Shown: positions 16,055 to 24,797, numbered from the stretch's first letter. The stretch is DNA of 32,627 nt from Pseudomonadota bacterium (GCA_021838065.1 JAKCEJ010000001.1:1-32627), one strand, 5' to 3'. The notes: generated by a model not told the origin, from the letters alone. Translations and numbers: made by a program.

Positions 16055-16756
16055 ATGAGTTCCTCCCACCCGCCGCACGGGGCGCCCGCCGCCCAGGGCA
16101 CTGTTCCCACGCTCATCCACGCCGCCGCCGCGCTCGGCGTCGCGCTGACGGAGCACGATGCGCTGCGGCTGTTGCAGCTGCTGGAGGAGTTGGCCCGCTG
16201 GAACCGCCGTTTCAACCTGACGGCCATCACGGATCGGGCGGACATGGTAACGCATCACCTGCTCGACAGTCTGGCGGTGCACCGCTATCTGCAGGGCGCC
16301 CGCATCGCCGATGTCGGCACCGGCGCGGGGTTCCCGGGTCTGCCGCTCGCGCTCGCCAACCCCGAGCGGCGCTTTACGCTGATCGATTCGAACGGCAAGA
16401 AGGTCCGCTTCGTCTCTCATGCCGCGCACGCGCTGGGCTTGGTGAATGTCGATGCCGTCCAGGCGCGCATCGAGACGCTGCGGCCAGACGCCCCGTTCGA
16501 CACCGTCCTGGCTCGCGCGTTCGCGGCGCTGCCGGCGCTGATCGGCCTCGCTGCGCCGCTCTGTGGTCCGTCGACGCGCATCCTCGCCCTGAAGGGCAAG
16601 TGGCCGAAGGCGGAGCTCGATGCGCTGCCGCCCGGCTGGCAGGCCGAGACCATTCCGCTCGCCGTGCCGGGGCTCGCCGAGGACCGCTGTCTCATCATTC
16701 TCAGCGCGGCGAGCCCTTCGCAGTGCCCGTCAGCGGCAGCGCCGTGGTCTCCTTGA
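16055..16756 (+). CDS. rsmG: 16S rRNA (guanine-527-N7) methyltransferase
   Basis: Cytoplasmic SAM-dependent enzyme that methylates G527 of 16S rRNA. The 233-residue protein carries the family signature WNRRFNLTAITD (49-60), HLLDSL (68-73) and the SAM loop ADVGTGAGFPGLPLA (85-99), with LARAF and LALKGKWP later. The N-terminus is about 15 residues longer than in E. coli and is His/Pro/Ala-rich. No ribosome-binding site is evident before ATG 16055. In many Gammaproteobacteria rsmG directly precedes parAB; here lrp and a leucine dehydrogenase lie between. Its 3' end overlaps the 3' end of the convergent lrp gene by 56 bp, so the last residues (CPSAAAPWSP) are shared sequence. Confidence 0.95.
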   Translation: MSSSHPPHGAPAAQGTVPTLIHAAAALGVALTEHDALRLLQLLEELARWNRRFNLTAITDRADMVTHHLLDSLAVHRYLQGARIADVGTGAGFPGLPLALANPERRFTLIDSNGKKVRFVSHAAHALGLVNVDAVQARIETLRPDAPFDTVLARAFAALPALIGLAAPLCGPSTRILALKGKWPKAELDALPPGWQAETIPLAVPGLAEDRCLIILSAASPSQCPSAAAPWSP

Positions 16757-17192
16757 TGACCGACAGCGCGATGAAGGAGTGCACCGACTGGACGCCCGGG
16801 AAGCGCGAGAGATGATCGAGGAAGAACGCCTCGTATGATTTGATGTCGCGGCAGGCGATGCGCAGCAGAAAATCCGTCTCGCCCATGAGCGTGTAGCACT
16901 CGAGAATTTCGGGGTGCTGGCGCACCGCCTGTTCGAACCTCAGCAGCGCATCGCGCCCGTGCCCGGCGAGCTTCACCTGAGAGAACACCAGGACGTTCAG
17001 GCCCACCTTCTCACGATCGAGCAGCGCCACTCTTTTGCGGATCACGCCGGACTCCTCCAGGCGGGTCATGCGCCGCCAGCAGGTCGAGGTGGTCATGCCC
17101 AGCCGCTCGGCGAGCTCGGCGGCCGAGAGGTTGCCGTGCTCCTGGACCAGGTCCAGGATCCGCACGTCGCCGCGGTCGAATTCAGTCTGCAT
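16701..17192 (-). CDS. Lrp/AsnC family transcriptional regulator
   Basis: DNA-binding regulator of amino acid metabolism. An N-terminal helix-turn-helix (about residues 20-45, LSAAELAERLGMTTSTCWRRMTRLEESGVI) is followed by the RAM effector-binding domain (VLVFSQVKL...CYTLMGETDFLLRI). The length is 163 residues from ATG 17192, which has a GGGA ribosome-binding site 6 bases away; ATG 17204 with AGGG is an alternative that adds four residues. It diverges from the leucine dehydrogenase gene, the usual arrangement for a local regulator controlled by leucine or another branched-chain amino acid. A perfect 13-bp palindrome lies between the two genes. The C-terminus overlaps the end of rsmG on the opposite strand. 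Confidence 0.93.
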   Translation of the reverse strand: MQTEFDRGDVRILDLVQEHGNLSAAELAERLGMTTSTCWRRMTRLEESGVIRKRVALLDREKVGLNVLVFSQVKLAGHGRDALLRFEQAVRQHPEILECYTLMGETDFLLRIACRDIKSYEAFFLDHLSRFPGVQSVHSFIALSVIKETTALPLTGTAKGSPR

Positions 17193-17223
17193 AAGATATC
17201 CCATCAAATGGACCCTATATGGA

Positions 17224-17236
17224 ATGAATGATTCAT
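17224..17236. promoter_or_regulatory. Palindromic operator candidate between lrp and leucine dehydrogenase
   Basis: ATGAATGATTCAT is a perfect 13-bp palindrome about G17230, in an AT-rich pocket of a GC-rich chromosome. A second smaller inverted repeat, CCATCAAATGG (17201-17211), overlaps the lrp start region. Lrp-family regulators bind AT-rich dyads in such divergent gaps, so this is a reasonable site for autoregulation and for control of the dehydrogenase. Confidence 0.5.
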
Positions 17237-17335
17237 CCAGACGGCCAATAGAGCAAGCTTTGTGACGCGCGGTGCATCCCTCGGGCGTAAGGTGACCCCG
17301 CCCGGGCGCAGGCCCGAGACCGCTGGAGCGAGCCG

Positions 17336-18388
17336 ATGGATCTTTTCACTTTGCCGGATTTCGATGGCCACGAGCAGGTGGTGTTCGGTCACGACCGCGT
17401 CACGGGGCTGCGCGCGATCATCGCGATTCATTCCACCGCGCTGGGGTCTGCCGCCGGGGGCTGCAGGATGTGGGCCTATCCCTCCAGCGACGAGGCGCTC
17501 ACCGACGCGCTGCGTCTCTCGCGCGGCATGAGCTACAAGAACGCCATGGCGGAGCTCGCCTTCGGCGGGGGCAAGGCGGTGATCCTCGGCGATGCGCGCG
17601 CGCACAAGACCCCGGCGCTGTTGCAGGCCTTCGGCCGGCTGGTCGATGCGCTCGGCGGGCGGTACATCACCGCCGAGGACGTCGGCACCACCACCGCCGA
17701 CATGCAGCAGGTGGCCGGGCAGACGCGCTTCGTGAGCGGCCTGGCGCGCGCAACCGGCGAGGTCGGCGGGGATCCGGGTCCGAAGACCGCGCTCGGGGTG
17801 TTCCTCGGGATCCGCTCGGCGGTGCGCTTTCAGATGGGGCGCGCCCTCGAGGGGCTGACCGTCGCCGTGCAGGGGCTCGGCGGCGTGGGGCATCCGCTGT
17901 GCCGGCTGCTCGCCGCCGACGGGGCCCGGCTCAAAGTGGCCGACGCCCGCCCCGAGCTCGTCGCGCAGGTGCGCGAGGAGCTGGACGCGGCTGCCGTTGC
18001 GGTCGACGGCATTCTCGAGGAGGAGGCGGATGTGCTGGCGCCGTGCGCGCTCGGAGCGGTCCTCAACGAGCGGTCCATCCCGCGGCTGCGCGTGCGGGTG
18101 ATCGCCGGGGCGGCGAACAACCAGCTGGCGCGGGAAGGCGACGGCGAGGCCCTCATGAAGGCCGGCATCCTGTATGCCCCGGACTACGTGATCAACGCCG
18201 CGGGCATCATCAACGTGGCGCACGAGTACTACGGTGGCTCGTCCGAGGCCGCGGTGCGCGCGGCAATCGAGAAGATTCCCGAGCGCCTGACCCTGATTTT
18301 CGAGCGCGCCCGGCGCGAGTCGCTGCCGACCAGCGCCGTCGCCGATCAGATGGCGCGCGAGCGGCTGCGGGCCGGCCGCGCCGGCTGA
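17336..18388 (+). CDS. ldh: Leucine dehydrogenase (Leu/Phe/Val dehydrogenase family)
   Basis: Cytoplasmic NAD-dependent oxidative deaminase that converts leucine, valine and isoleucine (in some relatives phenylalanine) to 2-oxo acids and ammonium. The protein has 350 residues, the usual family length. Lys68 in GMSYKNA and Lys80 in FGGGKAV are the substrate and catalytic lysines, at the same numbers as in Bacillus leucine dehydrogenase. The dinucleotide site GLGGVG is at 180-185, and AGAANNQLA and DYVINAAGIINV follow. GGAG at 17325-17328 lies 7 bases before ATG 17336. It diverges from the lrp-type gene, which probably controls it. Substrate preference cannot be settled by eye; the symbol ldh is the Bacillus-style name. 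Confidence 0.93.
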   Translation: MDLFTLPDFDGHEQVVFGHDRVTGLRAIIAIHSTALGSAAGGCRMWAYPSSDEALTDALRLSRGMSYKNAMAELAFGGGKAVILGDARAHKTPALLQAFGRLVDALGGRYITAEDVGTTTADMQQVAGQTRFVSGLARATGEVGGDPGPKTALGVFLGIRSAVRFQMGRALEGLTVAVQGLGGVGHPLCRLLAADGARLKVADARPELVAQVREELDAAAVAVDGILEEEADVLAPCALGAVLNERSIPRLRVRVIAGAANNQLAREGDGEALMKAGILYAPDYVINAAGIINVAHEYYGGSSEAAVRAAIEKIPERLTLIFERARRESLPTSAVADQMARERLRAGRAG

Positions 18389-18417
18389 GGGCCTCCCGGC
18401 GCGGGCGCAGCGGTCGC

Positions 18418-18435
18418 GGGCGGGGCGGGGCGGGG
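18418..18435 (+). other. G-quadruplex-capable tract upstream of parA
   Basis: Four G-runs (GGG, GGGG, GGGG, GGGG) separated by single C bases lie on the coding strand between the leucine dehydrogenase stop and parA, with further GG pairs to 18440. Such one-base loops favour a stable parallel quadruplex. The tract sits directly upstream of the TACACT -10 candidate. Confidence 0.55.
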
Positions 18436-18446
18436 CGGCGGTGAAG

Positions 18447-18452
18447 TACACT
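18447..18452 (+). promoter_or_regulatory. Candidate -10 element with very short parA leader
   Basis: TACACT (4 of 6 to TATAAT) ends 9 bases before ATG 18462, and no ribosome-binding site is visible close to the ATG. The expected start site would leave a leader of only a few bases. The -35 region falls in the G-rich tract and has no match. Confidence 0.35.
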
Positions 18453-18461
18453 GTCGCCCTC

Positions 18462-19424
18462 ATGAAGCGCGTCATCGCGATTGCCAACCAGAAAGGCGGC
18501 GTGGGCAAGACCACGACGGCGGTCAATCTGGCCGCCTCGCTCGCGGCCACGCGCCGGCGCGTGCTGCTGCTCGACATGGACCCGCAGGGCAACGCGACCA
18601 TGGGCAGCGGAGTCGACAAGTCGCAGCTCGAGCGCGGCACCTGCGAGGTGCTGCTCGAGGAAGCGCAGCTGCGCGCGGCGCTGCGCACGGTCGAGCAGGG
18701 CGGCTACGCGCTGCTGCCGACCAATCAGGATCTCACCGCCGCGGAAGTGCGCCTGCTGGGGCTGACCGTGGGCCGAGAGACCCGCTTGCGCCAGGCGCTA
18801 GCGCCGGTGCGCGATGCCTACGACGTCATTCTCATCGACTGCCCGCCCGCGCTGAACATACTCACCGTCAACGCGCTGGTGGCCGCTGACAGCGTCCTCA
18901 TCCCCATGCAGTGCGAGTACTACGCCCTCGAGGGGCTCTCGGCGCTGCTCGGCACCATCGAGCAGATCCGCGCGGCGGTCAACCCGCCGCTCGAGATCGA
19001 GGGCATCCTGCGCACCATGTTTGACCCGCGGAACAACCTCGCCAACGAGGTGAGCGCCCAGCTGACCATGCATTTCGGCGAGAAGGTGTTCCGTACCGTC
19101 ATCCCGCGCAACATCCGCCTGGCCGAGGCGCCCTCCTTCGGGCGCCCGGTGCTGTTCCACGACAAGGAATCGCGCGGTGCGCTCGCTTACCTGGCGCTGG
19201 CCGGGGAGATGATCCGGCGCGGCGAGAGCGGGCCGCGGGGCGAGGAGCCCGGCGGGGAGCTGCCGGGGGCCGCGCCGACCGGCGAGAATCGCGGGGACGA
19301 GGCGTCCGCCGCGGGCGCGCGCCCGGCGGCTGCGCCGGGAGGCCGGCCCGCAACGGACAGTGTGGGCGGGGCATCGGCGAGTCCGTCCGCGGCGCGCGCC
19401 GAGCAGGGGGGCTCGACGCCATGA
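18462..19424 (+). CDS. parA: Chromosome-partitioning ATPase ParA/Soj
   Basis: Deviant Walker-type ATPase that moves ParB-parS complexes over the nucleoid. The protein has 320 residues. KGGVGKTT (residues 11-18) is the deviant Walker A with the signature lysine, MDPQGNAT is the A' motif, and ILIDCPPALN is Walker B. The ATPase core ends near residue 258 (ALAYLALAGEMIRRGE). The remaining 60 residues are Gly/Ala/Pro/Glu-rich low-complexity sequence not found in the roughly 260-residue Soj proteins. ATG 18462 is preferred to an in-frame GTG at 18441, because MKRVIAIANQKGG is the canonical start. It overlaps parB by 4 bp (ATGA). Confidence 0.95.
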   Translation: MKRVIAIANQKGGVGKTTTAVNLAASLAATRRRVLLLDMDPQGNATMGSGVDKSQLERGTCEVLLEEAQLRAALRTVEQGGYALLPTNQDLTAAEVRLLGLTVGRETRLRQALAPVRDAYDVILIDCPPALNILTVNALVAADSVLIPMQCEYYALEGLSALLGTIEQIRAAVNPPLEIEGILRTMFDPRNNLANEVSAQLTMHFGEKVFRTVIPRNIRLAEAPSFGRPVLFHDKESRGALAYLALAGEMIRRGESGPRGEEPGGELPGAAPTGENRGDEASAAGARPAAAPGGRPATDSVGGASASPSAARAEQGGSTP

Positions 19425-20317
19425 CTCAGAAGAAGCCGACCCTCGGACGGGGGCTCGCGGACCTGCTCGGCGCGGGCGTGCGCACCGCCGCGCCGGCGCC
19501 CTCGGAGGCGGCCGCGCCGGGCGAGGATGAGCTGACGCGCCTGCCGCTCGATGTGCTGCAGCGGGGCAAGTACCAGCCGCGCACCGACATGCATCCGGAG
19601 TCGCTCGAGGACCTGGCCGGCTCCATCAAGGCGCAGGGCGTGGTGCAGCCCATTGTGGTGCGCCCGCTGGCGGGCGCGCCCGGGGCGTCCCCCCGCTACG
19701 AAATCATCGCCGGGGAGCGGCGCTGGCGCGCCGCGCAGCTGGCGGGGCTCGGGGACATTCCGGCCATCGTGCGGCGCATTCCGGACGAGGCCGCGATCGC
19801 CGTCGCGCTGATCGAGAATATCCAGCGCGAGAACCTCAATCCGCTCGAGGAGGCGCGCGCGCTGCAGCGCCTGATCAGCGAGTTCGAGCTCACCCACGCG
19901 CAGGCCGCCGAGGCGGTGGGGCGCTCGCGGGCCGGGGTGAGCAACCTGCTGCGCCTGCTCGAGCTGCCCGCCGAGGTCTGCGAGCTGATCGAGCGGCGCC
20001 GCATCGAGATGGGCCATGCGCGGGCGCTGCTCGGCCTGGCGCAGCGGGCCGAGCAGCGCCAGGCGGCCGCGGAAGTGGTGGCGAAAGGGCTCTCGGTGCG
20101 CGAGACCGAGGCGCTCGTGCGGCGCATGCAGCGGCCGCCGGCGGCCGCCGCCAAGGCCCGCCCGGCCGATCCCGACGTGCGTCAGCTCGAGCAGCAGCTC
20201 TCCGAGAAGCTCGGCGCCCGGGTGGCGATCCACCAGGGGGCGGCGGGCAGGGGCTCGCTCATCGTCAACTACAATACCCTCGACGAACTGGACGGGATCC
20301 TCGCCCATATCCATTAG
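19421..20317 (+). CDS. parB: Chromosome-partitioning protein ParB/Spo0J
   Basis: CTP-dependent clamp that loads at parS and works with ParA in origin segregation. The protein has 298 residues. It contains the N-terminal ParA-contact stretch (LGRGLADLLG), YQPRTDMHPESLEDLA, the CTP-binding GERRWRA box, ENIQRENLNPLEEA, and a helix-turn-helix (LTHAQAAEAVGRSRAGVSNLLRLL). The C-terminal dimerisation segment ends in LIVNYNTLDELDGILAHI, the family hallmark. Its ATG overlaps the parA stop, so translation is coupled. I found no consensus parS in the window; sites may lie outside. Confidence 0.96.
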   Translation: MTQKKPTLGRGLADLLGAGVRTAAPAPSEAAAPGEDELTRLPLDVLQRGKYQPRTDMHPESLEDLAGSIKAQGVVQPIVVRPLAGAPGASPRYEIIAGERRWRAAQLAGLGDIPAIVRRIPDEAAIAVALIENIQRENLNPLEEARALQRLISEFELTHAQAAEAVGRSRAGVSNLLRLLELPAEVCELIERRRIEMGHARALLGLAQRAEQRQAAAEVVAKGLSVRETEALVRRMQRPPAAAAKARPADPDVRQLEQQLSEKLGARVAIHQGAAGRGSLIVNYNTLDELDGILAHIH

Positions 20318-20346
20318 GATTTTCCCTGATGCGCATCCGGACGATT

Positions 20347-20364
20347 ACGGAGGGCGCTTTCCGT
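20347..20364 (+). terminator. Weak hairpin after parB
   Basis: ACGGA (20347-20351) and TCCGT (20360-20364) form a 5-bp stem with an 8-base loop, 30 bases after the parB stop, followed by GGAAATTT. It is short and has only a three-base T-run, so it would be a leaky terminator at best. Confidence 0.25.
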
Positions 20365-20369
20365 GGAAA

Positions 20370-20387
20370 TTTCACACAATTTTCACA
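20370..20387 (+). repeat. Direct repeat TTTCACA, 11-bp period, upstream of the atp promoter
   Basis: TTTCACA at 20370-20376 and again at 20381-20387, separated by CAAT, lie on the same face of the helix in a rare AT-rich stretch, 25-40 bp upstream of the atp -35. This is where an activator or the RNA polymerase alpha subunit could bind. No known factor is assigned. Confidence 0.4.
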
Positions 20388-20411
20388 GGCTTAGACCGGG
20401 CGCGGATGGAG

Positions 20412-20440
20412 TAGACTCCCCCGGACCCGGTCAATATAAT
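20412..20440 (+). promoter_or_regulatory. Sigma-70 promoter of the atp operon
   Basis: TAGACT (20412-20417, 4 of 6 to TTGACA) and a perfect TATAAT (20435-20440) are separated by exactly 17 bp. This is the best promoter match noticed in the window. The expected start near 20447 gives a leader of about 80 bases containing a CGGGTG/CACCCG hairpin (20462-20477) before atpI. Confidence 0.75.
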
Positions 20441-20527
20441 CGCGCGGCTTTTTCGACCCGCCGGGTGCGTGCACCCGCGGGCCGGACGGCGTGCGGCGCG
20501 CAGCGTTACGCCGCGAGTGAGAATTCG

Positions 20528-20986
20528 GTGACCGTGATCGACCTGCCCCACGCGCGGCGGCTGGCTTTCGGCGTCGTGCTGGGCCAGCTGGCCGCAACGG
20601 TGATGGCCGGATTGCTCGCTTGGGCGATCTCCGGGCGGCTTGCGGCATTCTCGGCTCTCCTCGGCGGAGGCATCGCAACCGCGGCGAGCCTGATTCTGGC
20701 GCTCGTCGGCTTCAGCCGGCGGGCCGTGGACGCCGAGCGCGCGCTGCGGGCTTTTTACGGGGGGGAGGCGCTGAAGCTCGTCGTCGTGGTCGGGCTGTTC
20801 GTGGCGGCCTTCAGATTGACGAAGGTCGCGCCACTGGCGATGTTCGCGGCCTTCGCCGCGACCTTTTTCGTGTACTGGATCGCGCTTGCCGGCGCCCTGT
20901 GGCCGGGCGGCCGCGCGCGCAACCAGAAGATCATCGACCCGGCGTCGTCCGATACGGCCGACGCCACGCACACAGCGAGAGATTGA
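20528..20986 (+). CDS. atpI: ATP synthase accessory protein I
   Basis: Small membrane protein that helps assemble the c-ring. The 152-residue form from GTG 20528 has four hydrophobic segments, with FYGGEALKLVVVVGLF and LFVAAF matching the family core, and a polar C-terminus. A longer frame opening at 20363 is rejected because the atp promoter lies inside it. GTGAG at 20517-20521 is a fair ribosome-binding site; GTG 20534 is an alternative start. It is first in the operon, as in most Gammaproteobacteria, and its stop is 5 bp before atpB. Confidence 0.85.
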   Translation: MTVIDLPHARRLAFGVVLGQLAATVMAGLLAWAISGRLAAFSALLGGGIATAASLILALVGFSRRAVDAERALRAFYGGEALKLVVVVGLFVAAFRLTKVAPLAMFAAFAATFFVYWIALAGALWPGGRARNQKIIDPASSDTADATHTARD

Positions 20987-20991
20987 GGTTC

Positions 20992-21852
20992 ATGGCAGCA
21001 GCGGAGCCGCAGATCGGTGAGTACATCGAGCACCACCTCACCTTTCTGACCAACAAGCCGCAGAACACGCTCGTCAACTTCACCGTCATCAACTATGACA
21101 CGGTGTTCTTTTCCGTGCTGCTCGCGGTCCTGTTCGCCGGCAGTTTCTACCTGGTCGCGCGCCGGGCGTCGGCCAGCACCACGAGCGTGCCGCGCGGCTT
21201 TCAGAGCTTCGTCGAGATGCTCGTCGACTGGGTCGACTCGCAGGTCAAGGACGTTTACCACGGCACCAATCCGCTGATCGCGCCGCTCGCGCTGACGATC
21301 TTCTGCTGGGTGTACCTGTTCAACTTCATGGACCTGGTGCCGGTCGATCTGCTGCCGGACATCGGCGGGGCCATGGGCCTGGCGCACCTGAAGGTCGTGC
21401 CGACCACCGACTTGAACGGCGTGTTCGGCCTGTCGCTCACGGTGTTCATCCTGATGATCTTCTACAGCATCAAGATGAAGGGCCTGCGCGGCTTTCTCGC
21501 CGAGCTCACGCTGCATCCATTTCGCGTCAAGAACATCTTCGCGCAGATTCCGCTCTCGATCGTCAATCTGCTGCTCGAATCGGTGACGCTGATCGCCCGC
21601 CCGGTGTCGCTCGCGCTGCGACTGTTCGGCAACATCTTCGCCGGTGAGATGATCTTCGTGCTGCTCGCGCTGCTGACCCTGGTGCACGGCTACGCCGGGC
21701 TCGAGACCTTCTCCGGCTGGGGGCTGCTGCTGCTGCAGGCGGGGCTCACCTTCTTGTGGGGGGTGTTTCACCTGCTGATCATCACGATTCAGGCGTTCAT
21801 CTTCATGGTGCTCACCATCGTCTACCTGGCGATGGCGCACGAACATCACTGA
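20992..21852 (+). CDS. atpB: ATP synthase Fo subunit a
   Basis: Stator subunit that forms the proton half-channels beside the c-ring. The protein has 286 residues with five to six membrane helices. The essential arginine lies in LALRLFGNIFAGEM and the conserved glutamine in IITIQAFIFMVL. The N-terminal segment (GEYIEHHLTFLTN) resembles that of gammaproteobacterial subunit a. ATG 20992 follows GAGG at only 3-base spacing, and translation may be helped by coupling to atpI, whose stop is 5 bp upstream. It is slightly longer than E. coli subunit a (271) because of an insertion around residues 115-140 (PDIGGAMGLAHLKVVPTTDLN). Confidence 0.96.
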   Translation: MAAAEPQIGEYIEHHLTFLTNKPQNTLVNFTVINYDTVFFSVLLAVLFAGSFYLVARRASASTTSVPRGFQSFVEMLVDWVDSQVKDVYHGTNPLIAPLALTIFCWVYLFNFMDLVPVDLLPDIGGAMGLAHLKVVPTTDLNGVFGLSLTVFILMIFYSIKMKGLRGFLAELTLHPFRVKNIFAQIPLSIVNLLLESVTLIARPVSLALRLFGNIFAGEMIFVLLALLTLVHGYAGLETFSGWGLLLLQAGLTFLWGVFHLLIITIQAFIFMVLTIVYLAMAHEHH

Positions 21853-21895
21853 CCGGCCACTGTTCCCAGACGCATTCATCCTCGAGGAGATTTGA

Positions 21896-22171
21896 ATGGA
21901 AAACGTTGCACTGATCCAAGCCATGACCGTGCTCGCCGTGGGCATCATCTTCGGCATGGGCGCGCTCGGCACCGCCATCGGCTTCGGCATTCTCGGCGGC
22001 CGCTTCATCGAAGGCTCGGCCCGCCAGCCCGAGCTGATGCCGGCCCTGCAGGTCAAGATGTTCCTGGTGGCTGGACTGCTCGATGCCGTCGCCATGATCG
22101 GCATCGGCTTCGCGCTGTTCTTCACTTTCGCGAACCCGTTCCTCGCCGCGCTGCCCGGCGTGGCGCATTGA
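21896..22171 (+). CDS. atpE: ATP synthase Fo subunit c
   Basis: Proteolipid of the rotor ring, 91 residues with two membrane helices joined by the polar loop ARQPEL. The ion-binding carboxylate is Asp in GLLDAVAMIGIG. The Na+-specific signature is not obvious, so proton coupling is inferred. Helix 1 carries the Gly repeats GMGALGTAIGFGILGG needed for tight packing. It is about 12 residues longer than E. coli subunit c, with a short C-terminal addition (FLAALPGVAH). A strong GAGGAG ribosome-binding site precedes ATG 21896, as expected for the subunit made in the highest copy number. Confidence 0.97.
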   Translation: MENVALIQAMTVLAVGIIFGMGALGTAIGFGILGGRFIEGSARQPELMPALQVKMFLVAGLLDAVAMIGIGFALFFTFANPFLAALPGVAH

Positions 22172-22217
22172 GCGGCTCGCAAGCCACAGGCAGAACGCTC
22201 CCCGGGAGGAGGCGATC

Positions 22218-22688
22218 GTGCACATCAATCTGACGCTCCTCGTCCAGATGGCGGTATTCGCCGTCCTCATCTGGTTCACGATGAAATTCGTGTGGCCGAT
22301 GATTCTCGGCCCGATGCAGGAACGCGAGCGGCGGATCGCGCAGGGTCTCGCCGCGGCCAACAAGGGCGAGGAAGAGCTCAAGGATGCCCGCGCCGGCGCC
22401 GAGTCGATTCTGGGCGAGGCGCGCGAGCGCGCCGGCGTCATCGTCGATCAGGCGCAGCGCAACGCCAGCGAGATCCTCGAGCAGGCCCGCAGCGCCGCCA
22501 CGCAGGAGGGCCAGCGTCTGGTGGCCGCCGCGCAGCAGCAGATCGAGCTCGACGCCGCGCGGGCGAAGGAGCAGCTGCGCCAGCAGGTCGGGGCGATCGC
22601 CGTCGCGGCCGCCTCGAAGCTGCTCGAGCGTGAGATCGACGCGCGCGCCCACGAGGCGCTGCTCAACGAGTTTGCCGCGCAGCTGTAG
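22218..22688 (+). CDS. atpF: ATP synthase Fo subunit b
   Basis: Peripheral-stalk subunit of 156 residues, the same length as in E. coli. One N-terminal membrane helix (LTLLVQMAVFAVLIWFTMKF) is followed by a long charged Ala/Glu/Gln-rich helix that should form a right-handed coiled coil as a dimer. The C-terminus (SKLLEREIDARAHEALLNEFAAQL) binds delta. The start is GTG 22218 with GGAGGAGGCG upstream, 46 bp after atpE. Confidence 0.96.
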   Translation: MHINLTLLVQMAVFAVLIWFTMKFVWPMILGPMQERERRIAQGLAAANKGEEELKDARAGAESILGEARERAGVIVDQAQRNASEILEQARSAATQEGQRLVAAAQQQIELDAARAKEQLRQQVGAIAVAAASKLLEREIDARAHEALLNEFAAQL

Positions 22689-22700
22689 GCGGAGGAACCG

Positions 22701-23231
22701 ATGCCGGACAAGAGCACCATCGCCAGGCCCTATGCCAAAGCCGCGTTCGCGGCTGCCGACGGCCACCTCGGCGAGTGGTCCAGGGCGCTGCGCCGGGCGG
22801 CCGCCGTGGTCACCGATGCGCGCGTCGCGGCTCTGCTCAACAATCCGCGCGTCACGGCGGAGCGGCTCGCCGAGCTGATCTGCTCGATCGCCGATCCGCA
22901 ACTCGATGAGGTCGGGCGCAATTTCATCCGCACGCTCGCGGACAACCACCGGCTCGAGTGCCTGCCGGAGGTCGCCGCGCGCTTCGATGAGCTCAAGGCC
23001 GAGGCCGAGGGAACCATCGACGTCGAAGTCACTTCGGCAACTGCGCTGACCGAGGCGCAGCGGCGCTCGCTCGCGAGCGCGCTCGAGCGGCGCCTGCGGC
23101 GCACCGTGCGCCTGCGCTGTGCGCTCGATCCGACGCTGATCGGCGGCGCGAGCGTGCGCGCCGGCGACCTCGTCATCGACGGCTCGCTGCGCAGCCGACT
23201 CGAGCGCATCCGGCATCAGCTGACCGCGTAA
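22701..23231 (+). CDS. atpH: ATP synthase F1 subunit delta
   Basis: Couples the top of F1 to the b-subunit stalk. The protein has 176 residues (177 in E. coli). The N-terminal domain opens with STIARPYAKAAFAAA, the family signature. The C-terminal part contains EVTSATALTEAQRRSL and DPTLIGGASVRAGDLVIDGSLRSRLERI, also diagnostic. It starts 12 bp after atpF with a GGAGG site. The residues are more Arg/Ala-rich than usual, in line with the base composition. Confidence 0.95.
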   Translation: MPDKSTIARPYAKAAFAAADGHLGEWSRALRRAAAVVTDARVAALLNNPRVTAERLAELICSIADPQLDEVGRNFIRTLADNHRLECLPEVAARFDELKAEAEGTIDVEVTSATALTEAQRRSLASALERRLRRTVRLRCALDPTLIGGASVRAGDLVIDGSLRSRLERIRHQLTA

Positions 23232-23255
23232 GCCATTTTCCGGGGAAACACTGTT

Positions 23256-24797
<1,542 letters not shown>

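Noticed and set aside
18441..18461. ParA start at GTG 18441
   Set aside because: It adds seven residues before the canonical MKRVIAIANQKGG start and includes the candidate -10 element.
20357..20370. A parS-like palindrome (TTTCC-GT-GGAAA) after parB
   Set aside because: The parS consensus has TTTCA-CG-TGAAA spacing; here the half-sites are out of register by one base around CGTG, so it does not fit. It may be part of the weak hairpin.
20363..20527. A longer AtpI starting at GTG 20363
   Set aside because: The extra 55 residues have no AtpI similarity and the frame would contain the atp -35/-10 promoter; GTG 20528 gives the normal family length.
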